A stretch of DNA of 64,000 nucleotides from Gemmatimonadaceae bacterium (GCA_036003045.1 DASYSS010000037.1:42905-106904); one strand, 5' to 3'. Numbered from the stretch's first letter, positions 18,540 to 28,217 are shown. Numbers and translations are program-made. The notes: generated by a model from the sequence alone, not told the origin.

Positions 18540-19364
18540 ATGGACAACCTCGATCGGATGTACCGACATCTGGTGAGGGTCATTCGTTCGCGGTTCCCAC
18601 AACATCTCGCCCAACCGTTTTCCGTCGCCGATCTCAATCAGACGATCCTTCCGTATCGTCTGCACCGTCGCGAGCTCGGCCTCGAGACGAACGACGACTA
18701 TGAGATCACGCTCACGGAGCTCGTCTCGGGTTCGCGCGACTACCTGATCGTCGACGACAGGCTGCGCGACACACTGGGCGCGGCGCTGGCGAATGTGAAT
18801 CCGGATCCGTCGGCGTTCAAACAGTTCGCGCAGGCGATGGTCGCCCTCTCGCCGAGCGCGCTGCGCAGTCTCGACATCGGGCTGGATGAAAGCGCGAACC
18901 CTGCGCCGGCCAACGGACCGGCTCCGCCTTCGTCGACTCCGCCTCCGCCCCCGCCCCCGCCCTCTGCTCAGCCCCCGCGAGCCGCGGCGCCGGCTGAACG
19001 ACCGAAACAGAGGCCTGCCGCACCGCCCGCGGCGCCGCCTGCCCCGCCGCCAGCTCCGCCGGCGGCAGCCGCTGCTTCACCGCCCGCCTCCCGCGCGCCG
19101 GCAGTTACGCCAAAGGCGACGCCGGCATCGATGCCCACGCCCACAACGACAACAAAAACGAGCGGCGGGGTAAGAGTCGTTGTTCCCCAGGCGGGCGATC
19201 GGTGTCGTTCATGCAGTGAACCGCTGCCGACCGGTCGTCCTATTACGTTCTGTCCACACTGCGGCCAGAACGTCACGACCTTGAACTGCCCGGCGTGCGG
19301 CGCGGAGCTGGAGCTAGGATGGAAGTTTTGTCCTTCATGCGGACGGCCCGCCGCGGCGAAGTAG
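18540..19364 (+). CDS. Double zinc-ribbon protein with proline-rich linker
   Basis: The 274-residue protein has an N-terminal helical domain of about 115 residues, a 90-residue Pro/Ala-rich linker (about 120-210) and a C-terminal pair of zinc ribbons. The cysteine pairs are CRSC, CPHC, CPAC and CPSC, the usual four-knuckle arrangement of the double zinc ribbon. Such domains often mediate protein contacts. It is read in the same direction as the RNase HI-like gene with a 30-bp gap. Function is unknown. Confidence 0.7.
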   Translation: MDNLDRMYRHLVRVIRSRFPQHLAQPFSVADLNQTILPYRLHRRELGLETNDDYEITLTELVSGSRDYLIVDDRLRDTLGAALANVNPDPSAFKQFAQAMVALSPSALRSLDIGLDESANPAPANGPAPPSSTPPPPPPPPSAQPPRAAAPAERPKQRPAAPPAAPPAPPPAPPAAAAASPPASRAPAVTPKATPASMPTPTTTTKTSGGVRVVVPQAGDRCRSCSEPLPTGRPITFCPHCGQNVTTLNCPACGAELELGWKFCPSCGRPAAAK

Positions 19365-19393
19365 AATCGCCGCGGAACCCGCGGTTTGCGCAA

Positions 19394-20515
19394 ATGCGCG
19401 CCGCCGGGCGTATTGCGCTCCTGCTTGCCGCCACGGCGTGCGTCGCTACCGCCGGGGGTGGGAGTCGCAACGCGCGCCGCGCCGCGCCGCGGAGAAATCG
19501 CGCGGCCACTCAGACGGCGCAGCTGACGCAACAGCGCGGATGGCGGGTAACCACCGCGGAGCAGGTCGATTTGTGGCTGCACGGCTTCGCGCTGCTCACG
19601 AGCGACACGGGTCGGGTGCCGTTCTTCGCGCGCGGATACAAGCAGCAGATCACCGCCCTCAAGCAGCAGCGCAACGTGTTCTCGCTGCTCGACGCGAATC
19701 GGGCGGAGCTCTCGGCGCGCTTCGCGACAAACCCGGAGCTCGCCAACGCGCAATTCCTCGCGATGTACTTCTCGTCGTTCCAGGAGATCGTGAGCGCGAC
19801 GGACTATTTCATCCGTTCGGGCGGCAATCCGCGCGCGTCCGCGGTCCCGGCGATCCAGCAGCAGATCGCGCTCTTGGCCGCGAATTTTCGTACGGACGCC
19901 GATCGCAAATGGCTCCGTCTCTTCGTGCAGAGCCTCGACGACGAGGACAAAAAATTCTATCACGAGTACTGGACCGCGGAGCAGCAGACGCGAGGCGCCG
20001 CGTTCGCGCAGGCCGTGTCGCAGTGGAACAGCACGTGGTACCCGAAGCTGACGCGTTTTCTCAACAATACGCAGCAAGGATCCGGCGAAGTCTTCTTGTC
20101 GCTCCCGTTGGGCGGCGAGGGGCGGACCGTGAATAACGGCAAACAGTCGAACATCATCGCGGTCGAATTCCCGAAAACCGTCGATGCCGCGTCCACGGTT
20201 CTCTTCGCGGTCGCCCATGAGGCGGTCGCCAGCGTCGTGGATGACGCGATCCACGACAACACGACGCCTGCCGAACAGCGATCCGGCGCGACCGGCGGCT
20301 ATGTCGGCAACGGAGCCGTGCGGGGCGGCGCCATCCTGATACAGCGCATCGCGCCGGAGCTCGTCCCGGCGTACATGCGCTACTACCTCGCCACGGCCGG
20401 TGTCGCGGGCATCGCCGGCGAACCGTCGGCCACCTTCGCGAGCACGTTCCCGCTGCCGCAGTCGATCGTCGACGCGATCGCCCGTCAGATCGACGTCGTG
20501 CTCGGCGGTATCTGA
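19394..20515 (+). CDS. Hypothetical exported protein (possible lipoprotein)
   Basis: The ATG at 19394 is preferred since it places a signal sequence at the N-terminus (MRAAGRIALLLAATAC), with a possible lipobox cysteine near residue 15. The 373-residue product is largely helical and contains the segment LFAVAHEAVASVVDDAIHDN, which recalls the HExxH region of a metalloprotease but lacks its pattern. An earlier in-frame start lies inside the zinc-ribbon gene. I cannot name a family. Confidence 0.55.
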   Translation: MRAAGRIALLLAATACVATAGGGSRNARRAAPRRNRAATQTAQLTQQRGWRVTTAEQVDLWLHGFALLTSDTGRVPFFARGYKQQITALKQQRNVFSLLDANRAELSARFATNPELANAQFLAMYFSSFQEIVSATDYFIRSGGNPRASAVPAIQQQIALLAANFRTDADRKWLRLFVQSLDDEDKKFYHEYWTAEQQTRGAAFAQAVSQWNSTWYPKLTRFLNNTQQGSGEVFLSLPLGGEGRTVNNGKQSNIIAVEFPKTVDAASTVLFAVAHEAVASVVDDAIHDNTTPAEQRSGATGGYVGNGAVRGGAILIQRIAPELVPAYMRYYLATAGVAGIAGEPSATFASTFPLPQSIVDAIARQIDVVLGGI

Positions 20516-20702
20516 CTGGTCGCGGTACTCAGGGTGAGACTGTCCTCCGCGGAAGACGTCGGGCGGCTCGGCGCGTGATCGCTCGACCGCCACAAGACCT
20601 CGCGTCGCTTGGCCGGTGGTCAGTCGAGCGCGGGCTTGAAACAGGGAGACAGGCGGGGCGGTAAAGCTGTATCATCGTTTCGAACCGAAGGTAACTTTCG
20701 GT

Positions 20703-21554
20703 ATGTCCGACGTACCGGCACCCCGCCCGTCTTCCTCCTCGCGCATCGATCGTAGCGCGCTCGAGCGCGTGCTGGCGCGCGCCGCCGAGCTTCAAGGCAA
20801 GTCGGCGGACGCCGATCCCAGCGAAGAGTTCACCGAAGAACAGCTGATCGAGCTCGGGAAAGAGGTGGGGCTTTCGGCGCAGAATCTTCGTCAGGCACTC
20901 GCCGAGGAGCGGACGCGGTCGGTGCTGCCGGAGGAGGAGGAGGGCGGCGTTTTCGCTCGGATCATCGGCGCGACGCGCGTCGCCGCGGCGCGGACGGTGG
21001 ACGGTAAACCAGCGGACGTGCTGCAGGCGATCGACGCGTGGATGCAACGGCAGGAGCTGCTGATCGTGAAGCGGCATCACGGCGACCGAATCGTCTGGGA
21101 GCCGCGCCGCGATTTCTTCGTCGGCTTGAAGCGCGCGCTCAAGGCGGGCGGTCGCGACTACGCACTATCGCGCGCGTTCGAGGTCGCCGCGACGGCGATT
21201 CCGGTCGACGACACGAGAACGCACGTCGCGCTCGACGCCGATTTTCGAACGCATCGCTCTTTGGCGGCGGGACAGATCGGCGCAACCTCCTTCTTCGGCG
21301 CGGCGACGACGGCGTCGTTGCTCGCCATGCACGTCTTTCCGCCGATCGCGCTCGTGCCGGTGATCGCCTTGCCGATCTTCGGCGTCGCCGGCGCGCGCGC
21401 GGCGCACAACCGGGTCCTTCCGCGCGCTCAGCTCGCCCTCGAGCAACTTCTCGATCGCCTCGAGCGCGGCGACGTCTCGCGTCGTGGCGGTGCCGACGCG
21501 CTGTTGGGCGCGATCGTCGCGGCCGCGACGGCGATTCCGACGCGGAGATTTTAG
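20703..21554 (+). CDS. Hypothetical membrane protein
   Basis: The 283-residue protein has an acidic N-terminal half with EEFTEEQLIELGKEVGLS, a middle domain of about 100 residues, and a hydrophobic hairpin (about residues 195-235) that likely forms two membrane helices. It ends with another short hydrophobic stretch. Proteins of this plan are common but uncharacterised in related genomes. Its TAG stop is followed at once by the frame of the FAD oxidase, in the same reading frame. Confidence 0.55.
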   Translation: MSDVPAPRPSSSSRIDRSALERVLARAAELQGKSADADPSEEFTEEQLIELGKEVGLSAQNLRQALAEERTRSVLPEEEEGGVFARIIGATRVAAARTVDGKPADVLQAIDAWMQRQELLIVKRHHGDRIVWEPRRDFFVGLKRALKAGGRDYALSRAFEVAATAIPVDDTRTHVALDADFRTHRSLAAGQIGATSFFGAATTASLLAMHVFPPIALVPVIALPIFGVAGARAAHNRVLPRAQLALEQLLDRLERGDVSRRGGADALLGAIVAAATAIPTRRF

Positions 21555-23198
21555 CTGGCCGCCGTTAAACCCAACCAATTCCGCGGCGTCTTCCGGACCG
21601 ACCCGGACGCACTCGACGTCTACTCGGAATCCGCCGGAATCGCGCGAAGCATTCCGATGGCGGTCGCGGTTCCGGCCGACGTCGATGATCTCTCACTTTT
21701 GGTGCGGTGGGCGCGAGGGCAGTCGCTGCCGTTGATCGCACGCGGCTCCGGGAGCAGCATGCCCGGCGGCGCAATCGGTGACGGGGTGATCGTTGATCTC
21801 AGCCGATGGCGCGACATCTCGGCGATCGACGCGCGATCTCCGACGATGCGGGTGGGACCTGGCGTGCTTCGCGACGAGGTCGAAGCCGCGGCGCGCGCGC
21901 ACGGATTGCGCTTCCCCGTGGATCCGTCGAGCGGCGCCTTTTGTACCGTCGGCGGGATGACGGCGACGAACGCGGCCGGTCCGCATTCGATGCGCTTCGG
22001 ATCGATGCGGGTGTGGGTCAGCGCCATCGATTGCGTCTTCGACGACGGATCGCGCGCCGAAGTGCGTCGCGGTGTGCCGTGGCCGACCGGCGTGCCGGCG
22101 ATCGATCGATTCGCGTCGATCGCCGAGAAGCTCAAGAGTGCCGAAGGAGCGACGCCTTCCGTTCACGCCGGCGTGTCGAAGGACTCGTCCGGTTACGGTA
22201 TCGCGAAGTTCGCCGCGTCCGGCGATCTCGTGGATGTTCTGGTAGGCAGCGAGGGCACGCTGGCGTTTTTCACGGGCATCGAGATCATGCTGGCATCGGC
22301 GGCGGGTGCGACGAGCAGCGTGTTCGGCGCATTTTCGACGCTCGACGACGCGGTGACGGCGGCGATCCGCGCGCGCGACGCCGGTGCCGTCGCGTGTGAG
22401 TTGCTCGACCGAACCTTCCTCGACGTCGTAGCAACCGGCGCTGGAATCGGTGCGAATGCGGTTCCTGCGGACGCTGAAGCCGCCCTCTTGGCGGAAATCG
22501 AGGGAACCAATGCCGAAACGGCGGGATCGTCGGCGCGAAGAGTGGAGCAACTCTTCCGAGAATCGCGCGCGATCGGCGTCCGTGTTGCGCTCGACCGGCC
22601 GACCGAGACCGAGCTTTGGGAGCTGCGCCACGCCGCGAGCCCGATTCTCTCGCGCCTCGATCCGAATCTAAAATCGATGCAGTTCATCGAAGATTGCGCT
22701 GTCCCGCCGTCGGCGCTTCCGGCGTACGTTCGCGGAGTTCGGCGCATCTTGGCGGACAACGATACGCGGGGCGTCATCTTCGGACATGCGGGCGATGCGC
22801 ACGTTCACGTCAATCCGCTCGTCGACGTGCGTCGTTCCGACTGGCGCGATCGGGTCGCGCGAATTCTCGACGCGGTCACCGATCTGACCGCCTCGCTCGG
22901 CGGAACGCTGACCGGAGAGCATGGCGACGGCCGTTTGCGTACGCCGTTGATGCCCCGCGTGTGGAGCACGGAGGCGCTTCGTCGATTCGGCGAAGTCAAG
23001 CGCGCGTTCGATCCGGCGGGCATCCTGAATCCGGGAGTGAAAGTGCCCGTCGCGGGCGAATCGCCGCTCGGGGGGGGCGACATCAAATACGATCCGAATC
23101 TCGCGCCGCTGACGACACGGGCACGTTCGGCGCTCGAAACGGTCGACGCCCGGCGCGCGTACGCGCGGTCGCGTCTCGATCTACTCGGCGGCGCGTAA
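21555..23198 (+). CDS. FAD-linked oxidase, GlcD type, with apparent CTG start
   Basis: The enzyme belongs to the FAD-binding PCMH/4 group that oxidises 2-hydroxy acids such as glycolate or D-lactate. The FAD-binding half shows SGSSMPGGAIGDGVI and GGMTATNAAG, and the C-terminal half GHAGDAHVHVNP and GEHGDGRLR. Family similarity (YSESAGIARSIP) extends upstream of the first ATG (21657) to the stop of the preceding gene. The only candidate start there is a CTG at 21555 with GGAG seven bases upstream. From CTG the length is 547 residues, from the ATG 513. The electron acceptor is unknown. Confidence 0.8.
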   Translation: MAAVKPNQFRGVFRTDPDALDVYSESAGIARSIPMAVAVPADVDDLSLLVRWARGQSLPLIARGSGSSMPGGAIGDGVIVDLSRWRDISAIDARSPTMRVGPGVLRDEVEAAARAHGLRFPVDPSSGAFCTVGGMTATNAAGPHSMRFGSMRVWVSAIDCVFDDGSRAEVRRGVPWPTGVPAIDRFASIAEKLKSAEGATPSVHAGVSKDSSGYGIAKFAASGDLVDVLVGSEGTLAFFTGIEIMLASAAGATSSVFGAFSTLDDAVTAAIRARDAGAVACELLDRTFLDVVATGAGIGANAVPADAEAALLAEIEGTNAETAGSSARRVEQLFRESRAIGVRVALDRPTETELWELRHAASPILSRLDPNLKSMQFIEDCAVPPSALPAYVRGVRRILADNDTRGVIFGHAGDAHVHVNPLVDVRRSDWRDRVARILDAVTDLTASLGGTLTGEHGDGRLRTPLMPRVWSTEALRRFGEVKRAFDPAGILNPGVKVPVAGESPLGGGDIKYDPNLAPLTTRARSALETVDARRAYARSRLDLLGGA

Positions 23199-23255
23199 CC
23201 GACGAACGCTGCGGCTTGTTTCGAGCGGCGAGATCCCGTTGATTTCGCGCTCATC

Positions 23256-24014
23256 ATGCCGACCCGCTACTACGCCGAACCCGTCGTCACCCTTCTCGCC
23301 CGTCCGGCGTTTACGATGCCGGACCATCTTCCCATCAATTGGATCGGCGAGAGCACCGGCGGCGAACAACTCGCCGAGTTCGCCGGCCGACTGTGCTACA
23401 TGAGTCAGCACAATCCGGCCAAGCGGGAGACGCGCGAGTACCTCGAGAACATCAAGAAGCAGGGACACGGGAGCGTGCTGGAGCACGCGAACTACTCGAT
23501 TCTCCTCGAGGGCGTGAGCCGTTCGCTGACCCACGAGTTGGTGCGTCACCGAGCGGGATTCGCGTATTCGCAGCTCTCGCAGCGGTACGTCGACGAGTCG
23601 GAAGCGAGCTTCGTCGTTCCACCGGCGATCATCGGCGAGGCGGCGCTCGAGAGCGCGTGGCGGGAGCAGACCGAGGCCGCGCAGAAGCGCTACGTGGAGC
23701 TCGTGGCGCAGTTGATGGAGCGATACGGATGGGTCGCCGACAAGGTGCATCGACGCAAAATGGCGCGTGAAGCGGCGCGGTCCGTGCTTCCGAACGCGAC
23801 CGAGACCAAGATCGTCGTCACCGCCAACGCGCGCGCATGGCGTACGATGCTCGAGCTGCGATCGAGCGAGGGCGCGGAGTTGGAGATCCGTCGGTGCGCG
23901 GTCGCGCTCCTGCGATTGCTGCGGACGGAAGCGCCCGGATTCTTCTCCGACTTCGAGATCTACGCCGCCGACGATCGTCGAGAAGCGGCGCGCATCGCGT
24001 ATCACAAGGTCTGA
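23256..24014 (+). CDS. thyX: Flavin-dependent thymidylate synthase
   Basis: ThyX methylates dUMP to dTMP with methylene-tetrahydrofolate and reduced FAD. The 252 residues contain the ThyX signature region RHRAGFAYSQLSQRY (near residues 96-110), which binds FAD and dUMP, plus HGSVLEHANYS before it and ELRSSEGAELEIR near the C-terminus. Length is typical of bacterial ThyX. It stands alone on the plus strand between the FAD oxidase and the ATP-grasp operon. Confidence 0.93.
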   Translation: MPTRYYAEPVVTLLARPAFTMPDHLPINWIGESTGGEQLAEFAGRLCYMSQHNPAKRETREYLENIKKQGHGSVLEHANYSILLEGVSRSLTHELVRHRAGFAYSQLSQRYVDESEASFVVPPAIIGEAALESAWREQTEAAQKRYVELVAQLMERYGWVADKVHRRKMAREAARSVLPNATETKIVVTANARAWRTMLELRSSEGAELEIRRCAVALLRLLRTEAPGFFSDFEIYAADDRREAARIAYHKV

Positions 24015-24029
24015 TCGCGAAAAAAAACA

Positions 24030-24058
24030 TTGCGCGAAAAAAAATGTGCTCCTATTTT
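24030..24058 (+). promoter_or_regulatory. Candidate promoter for the ATP-grasp/KamA operon
   Basis: TTGCGC and TATTTT stand 17 bases apart in an unusually A/T-rich island that includes two poly-A runs, in an otherwise GC-rich stretch. The match is partial (TTG of the -35 and TAT of the -10), so this is a weak call supported by position upstream of the operon. Confidence 0.3.
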
Positions 24059-24187
24059 CACTGACGAGGAATTGTCGGCATCTGTCTTGCGCCCTCGCGT
24101 CGGTCAGGAAAGCGAAACACACGACGCACTTCTCGCCGGTCGAGAGTCTGGCCTGCACGACGCCAGAGGACGACAACCAGGGACGGG

Positions 24188-25354
24188 ATGACGCGCATCG
24201 GGTTCGCGTACAACCAAAAACCTGAGAAGGCAACCGTAGGAGGAAGGATCGCCGGCGCGCCTCGTCACGAGTCGCGCTCGAGCGACGACCCTCCCAGTCC
24301 CATTCCGGCGCACGATGACGTCTATGCGGAATGGGACGCTGCAGAAACCATCGACGCCGTCGCTAACGCGCTCTCGCCTTTCGGCGACGTGATTCGCATC
24401 GAAGCGAACGAAGACCTTCCCCACCGCCTCCGCACCGAACGCCCCGACATCGTCTTCAACATCGCGGAGGGACTCCACGGTCCCAACCGCGAAGCGCACG
24501 TCCCGGCGATCTGCGAGTTCTTCGGCGTCCCCTACTCCGGCAGCGACCCGTTCACCCTGTCTCTCTGTCTCCACAAGGCCCGAACCAAGGACGTCCTCCG
24601 TGCGCACGGCGTCGCGACAGCTCCGTTCGCGATGATCGAATCGGAGAGCGACTTGGCGTCGCTGCTTTCCCATGAGTCACCGCTGGCGCCGCGACCGACC
24701 ACGGACGCGCCGATGTTCCTGAAGCCGGTGCAAGAGGGGTCGTCCAAAGGAATCACCGAGCGAAACCTGGTCCGGACGCGCGACGAGCTCGAAGCCACGG
24801 CGCGATTCCTCCTTTCGACCTACGACCAACCCGTCATCGCCGAAGCCTTCCTACCCGGCGCCGAGTTCACGTGCGGCGTCCTCGGCAACGGCCGAACGGC
24901 GCGCGTCCTCCCGTTGGTCGGCATGAACTTCGGGTCTCTCCCCGCCGGCGCGCTTCCTATCTATGGATATGAAGCCAAATGGGTCTGGGACACGCCGGAC
25001 CGCCCGCTCGACATGTTCGAGTGTCCGGCCCGGGTCGACCTGCGGCTCCAGCACGCGGTCGAAGACGTGGTGCTCCGAGCCTATCGCATCCTGGGTTGTC
25101 GTGACTGGTCGCGCATCGATGTACGGCTCGACCAGCACGGCACCCCGAACATCGTCGAGGTGAATCCGCTCCCCGGCATCCTCCCCAACCCCGCCGACAA
25201 TTCGTGCCTGCCGAAAGCGGCGCGCGCGGCGGGACTCAGCTACGACGCGCTCATTCAGAGCGCGCTCGCGGCAGCGGCGGACCGGACCGGCGTCCACCTC
25301 GACGCACCGGTGTCAGTCCGGACGCCGGTGCGAACCGCAACCCTGGTCGCATGA
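24188..25354 (+). CDS. ATP-grasp ligase, D-Ala-D-Ala-ligase-like (first of a pair)
   Basis: The 388-residue protein has the three-lobed ATP-grasp plan. The N-terminal lobe includes FNIAEGLHGPNREA and PYSGSDPFTLSLCLHK, the central lobe MFLKPVQEGSSKGI, and the C-terminal lobe EVNPLPGI with the metal-binding Glu and Asn. In D-Ala-D-Ala ligases the last motif reads EVNTxPG, so this enzyme differs at the specificity loop. It should ligate an amino acid through an acyl phosphate. A second ATP-grasp gene overlaps its stop (ATGA), followed by a GNAT and KamA. A house-keeping Ddl role is unlikely given this context. Confidence 0.8.
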   Translation: MTRIGFAYNQKPEKATVGGRIAGAPRHESRSSDDPPSPIPAHDDVYAEWDAAETIDAVANALSPFGDVIRIEANEDLPHRLRTERPDIVFNIAEGLHGPNREAHVPAICEFFGVPYSGSDPFTLSLCLHKARTKDVLRAHGVATAPFAMIESESDLASLLSHESPLAPRPTTDAPMFLKPVQEGSSKGITERNLVRTRDELEATARFLLSTYDQPVIAEAFLPGAEFTCGVLGNGRTARVLPLVGMNFGSLPAGALPIYGYEAKWVWDTPDRPLDMFECPARVDLRLQHAVEDVVLRAYRILGCRDWSRIDVRLDQHGTPNIVEVNPLPGILPNPADNSCLPKAARAAGLSYDALIQSALAAAADRTGVHLDAPVSVRTPVRTATLVA

Positions 25355-26433
25355 AAGTCGCCCTCCTCCTCGACGGTGCATCGGCGTATGCGGCCAACCC
25401 CGACCGCCTGATCATCGGCACCGCCGAGGACATCGAGCGATCGCTCGTCGCCGAGGGCAATACCGTCACTTGGATCCCCGTCTACCAGGACGGCAAGTGG
25501 ATCGACAAAGTGCGCCGGGGCAAGTTCGACCTCGCCTTCAATATGTGCGAGGGCATCGACGGCGTCGCCACGCTCGAATCCTCCGTGATCTCGGTGCTCG
25601 AGCTGTTCAAGATCCCGTTCACCGGCGCGTCGAGCTACACGACGTCGATCTGCCTCCGAAAACCCCTCATCAACGCGATCCTCGAGAAATCCGGGCTGCC
25701 GATCCCGCGATTCGCGACGATCTCGCGCGGCGACCCGCTGGTCAGCGTCGGATTCCCAGCCATCGTGAAGCCCGCCGCCGAAGACGCATCGCTCGGCGTC
25801 GAACAGCGATCCGTCGTGCGGAACACGCGCCAGCTCGCCGAACGCGTGGAGGCGATGCTCGAGCTGTGGCCCGAGGTCATCGTCCAGCGTTACATCGACG
25901 GCCGAGAGGTGAACGTCGGCATCCTCGGCAAAACGGTGCTGCCGATCTCCGAGATCGACTTCCGAAAGACGCCGCCGGGCCGCTGGCGCATCGTCACGTA
26001 CAAGTCGAAGTGGGTCACGGGGAGCGAAGACGACCTCGCCGCCGTTCCGCGATGCCCGGCGAAGATGCCGGCCAAGGTCGCGAACGAGGTTCGGCGAGTC
26101 GCCGCCGCGGCGTGGAAGATCGTGGACGGGTTCGGGTACGGACGCGTCGACATGCGGATCGACCAGGACGGCCGCCCGTGGATCCTCGAGGTGAACGCGA
26201 ACCCGGACATCATGCACAACGCGGGGTTCGCGACGATGGCGCAGGTCGCGGGGATGGAATACCCCGCCCTGATCCGCACCGTCTGCGAGCTGGGGCTGGA
26301 GCGGTCACGCGTGAAGGTCGCGCAGGAGAATTGGGCGCTCGTCAATCAGTTGTCTGGGCTCGAGCCGGAACCGACCGAGTTGGATCTCTTCGGCGACGTC
26401 GGCTCGGCATTCACGGCCAGCGACCCGCACTGA
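25351..26433 (+). CDS. ATP-grasp ligase, D-Ala-D-Ala-ligase-like (second of a pair)
   Basis: The ATG overlaps the stop of the first ligase. The 360 residues show FNMCEGIDGVATLES, PFTGASSYTTSICLRK, AIVKPAAEDASLGV and EVNANPDIM, the same layout as the first ligase but with a clearly different substrate-end motif. Both proteins therefore seem to be specialised rather than duplicates. I infer that the two add amino acids in successive or alternative steps. It lies one base before the GNAT gene. Confidence 0.8.
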   Translation: MKVALLLDGASAYAANPDRLIIGTAEDIERSLVAEGNTVTWIPVYQDGKWIDKVRRGKFDLAFNMCEGIDGVATLESSVISVLELFKIPFTGASSYTTSICLRKPLINAILEKSGLPIPRFATISRGDPLVSVGFPAIVKPAAEDASLGVEQRSVVRNTRQLAERVEAMLELWPEVIVQRYIDGREVNVGILGKTVLPISEIDFRKTPPGRWRIVTYKSKWVTGSEDDLAAVPRCPAKMPAKVANEVRRVAAAAWKIVDGFGYGRVDMRIDQDGRPWILEVNANPDIMHNAGFATMAQVAGMEYPALIRTVCELGLERSRVKVAQENWALVNQLSGLEPEPTELDLFGDVGSAFTASDPH

Positions 26434-26434
26434 C

Positions 26435-27016
26435 ATGCGCGTGAGACTCGGCGCTCTTCAGCGCGGGCATCGGAATCGCATTCGCGACATTCTCTACGCG
26501 ACGACGGTCTTTCGTGAAGAAGAGGTCGCGGTGGCACTCGAGTTGTTCGACGAAACGTTCGCCGTCGGTCAGACACGCGCGCCGTACGACGTGGGCGACG
26601 GCGTCGCGGATTACGAATTCGTCGGATCGTTCGCGGCGGACGGAGGGGGACAACTCGTCGGCTACGTGTGCTATGGATCGACGCCGGGAACGGATCGCAC
26701 GTACGACCTCTATTGGATCGCCATGCACCCCGATTTTCAGGGAAGCGGCGGTGGATCGCAGTTACTTGACGAAGTGGAACGCCGTCTACGTCAACGGGAA
26801 GCGCGATTGCTGGTCGTCGAAACCTCGTCTCGCGACGATTACGCGCCCACCCGACGCTTTTACGACGCGCACGGCTACACCGTCGTCGCGAGAATCGCCG
26901 ACTTCTACGCACCCGGCGATTCTCGCGTGATCTACACGAAGCGTCTCACGCAGCCACAGCACGAACGGGCAGCGCACTTTCACGACCGAGCCTTGGAGTC
27001 GTCGCGCAATGAGTGA
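26435..27016 (+). CDS. GNAT-family N-acetyltransferase in the KamA operon
   Basis: The 193-residue product has a GNAT fold with the acetyl-CoA-binding region around HPDFQGSGGGSQLL and the C-terminal RRFYDAHGYTVVARIADFYAPGD. The gene starts one base after the second ligase and overlaps the KamA gene by 8 bp. In archaea and some bacteria a lysine 2,3-aminomutase is paired with an acetyltransferase (ablA/ablB) to make N-acetyl-beta-lysine; this protein is shorter than typical AblB, so that role is only a hypothesis. Confidence 0.75.
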   Translation: MRVRLGALQRGHRNRIRDILYATTVFREEEVAVALELFDETFAVGQTRAPYDVGDGVADYEFVGSFAADGGGQLVGYVCYGSTPGTDRTYDLYWIAMHPDFQGSGGGSQLLDEVERRLRQREARLLVVETSSRDDYAPTRRFYDAHGYTVVARIADFYAPGDSRVIYTKRLTQPQHERAAHFHDRALESSRNE

Positions 27017-28199
27017 CTGGCAAAAGATTCTCCACGCAGGCGTGGACACGCTCGACAAGCTCGCCGAGCGATTCGGGGATGACGTCATCGACGTCGACGG
27101 CCTGAAGCCCGCCTTCGACAACTTCCAGATGCGGATCACGCCGAACTCGCTGGCGACGATCGGGGAAGTCGGCGACGCGATGTGGCAGCAATACGTGCCC
27201 ACGGTCGCGGAGCTCGACGTCGTGGACGGCGTGATCGACTCGCTTGACGAGGACGGCGACTCGCCGGTCCCGAATATCACGCACCGCTACCCGGACCGCG
27301 TGTTGTTCCTCGTCAGCCCGGTCTGCGCATCGTATTGCCGGTTCTGCACTCGGCGACGAAAGGTCGGCGACCCCGAGAAGATCCCGCTCAACCAATACGA
27401 GTCGGCGTTCGAATACATCCGGCAGCACACCGAAATCCGCGACGTGATCATGTCGGGCGGCGACCCGATGATGCTTTCTGATCGGCGGCTGGAGTACCTC
27501 TTCGAGCGACTGCGCGAGATCCCGCACGTCGAGATCATCCGCATCGGCAGCCGGATCACGTCGCACCTGCCGCAGCGCATCACCCCCGAGTTCTGCGAGA
27601 TGGTCAAGAAGTACCATCCTGTGTACATGAACACCCACTTCAACCATCCGGCCGAGCTGACGCCCGAGACGATCGCGGCGCTGGCCAGGTTGGCGGACGC
27701 GGGCGTGCCGCTGGGATGTCAGACCGTGCTGCTGCGCGGCGTCAACGACGACCCGGCAATCATGAAAGAGCTGATGCAGAAGCTGCTCAAGGCGCGGGTC
27801 CGACCCTACTACATCTATATGGCGGACCAGGTGGCGGGCGGCGAGCATTTCCGTACGACGGTCGAGAAGGGTCTCGAGATCGTGAAGGCACTCCGCGGCT
27901 GGACGTCGGGCCTCGCGGTGCCGCACTTCGTGATCGACGCGCCGGGCGGCGGCGGCAAGGTGCCGCTCCTACCGGAATACGTCGAGGAGATCAACGAGGA
28001 CGAAGTCGTTTTCCGGAACTATGCCGGCGAGCGATACGTGTACAAACAGCCGCGCCAACCGGCGATCGCGGCGTCGGCATGTGGCGACGCGGCGGCGGCC
28101 CAATCCGACATCGTCCCGATCCAGGTCGGCACGAAGAAGCGGAAGCACGCGGTCAAGCGCGTCGGCAAGATCGCGAGAAAGCGAAAAACGGGCACCTGA
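27009..28199 (+). CDS. Lysine 2,3-aminomutase-type radical SAM enzyme
   Basis: The 396-residue protein carries the radical-SAM cluster motif C106-x3-C110-x2-C113 (VCASYCRFC), the SGGDPMM segment and GCQTVLLRGVND. The two aspartates that hold the lysine amino group in characterised lysine 2,3-aminomutases appear in IYMADQVAGGEHFR and FVIDAPGGGGK. It should therefore convert L-lysine to beta-lysine with SAM, a [4Fe-4S] cluster and PLP. The C-terminus is a basic tail of repeated Lys and Arg. It closes the operon and is followed by a strong terminator. An EpmB (EF-P modification) role is less likely since no epmA or efp is near. Confidence 0.87.
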   Translation: MSDWQKILHAGVDTLDKLAERFGDDVIDVDGLKPAFDNFQMRITPNSLATIGEVGDAMWQQYVPTVAELDVVDGVIDSLDEDGDSPVPNITHRYPDRVLFLVSPVCASYCRFCTRRRKVGDPEKIPLNQYESAFEYIRQHTEIRDVIMSGGDPMMLSDRRLEYLFERLREIPHVEIIRIGSRITSHLPQRITPEFCEMVKKYHPVYMNTHFNHPAELTPETIAALARLADAGVPLGCQTVLLRGVNDDPAIMKELMQKLLKARVRPYYIYMADQVAGGEHFRTTVEKGLEIVKALRGWTSGLAVPHFVIDAPGGGGKVPLLPEYVEEINEDEVVFRNYAGERYVYKQPRQPAIAASACGDAAAAQSDIVPIQVGTKKRKHAVKRVGKIARKRKTGT

Positions 28200-28217
28200 G
28201 TCGAATCTCGATCGAAG

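Noticed and set aside
24015..24187. tRNA or structured RNA in the A-rich gap before the ATP-grasp operon
   Set aside because: No cloverleaf arms or T-loop motif can be drawn; the poly-A runs suit a promoter region better.
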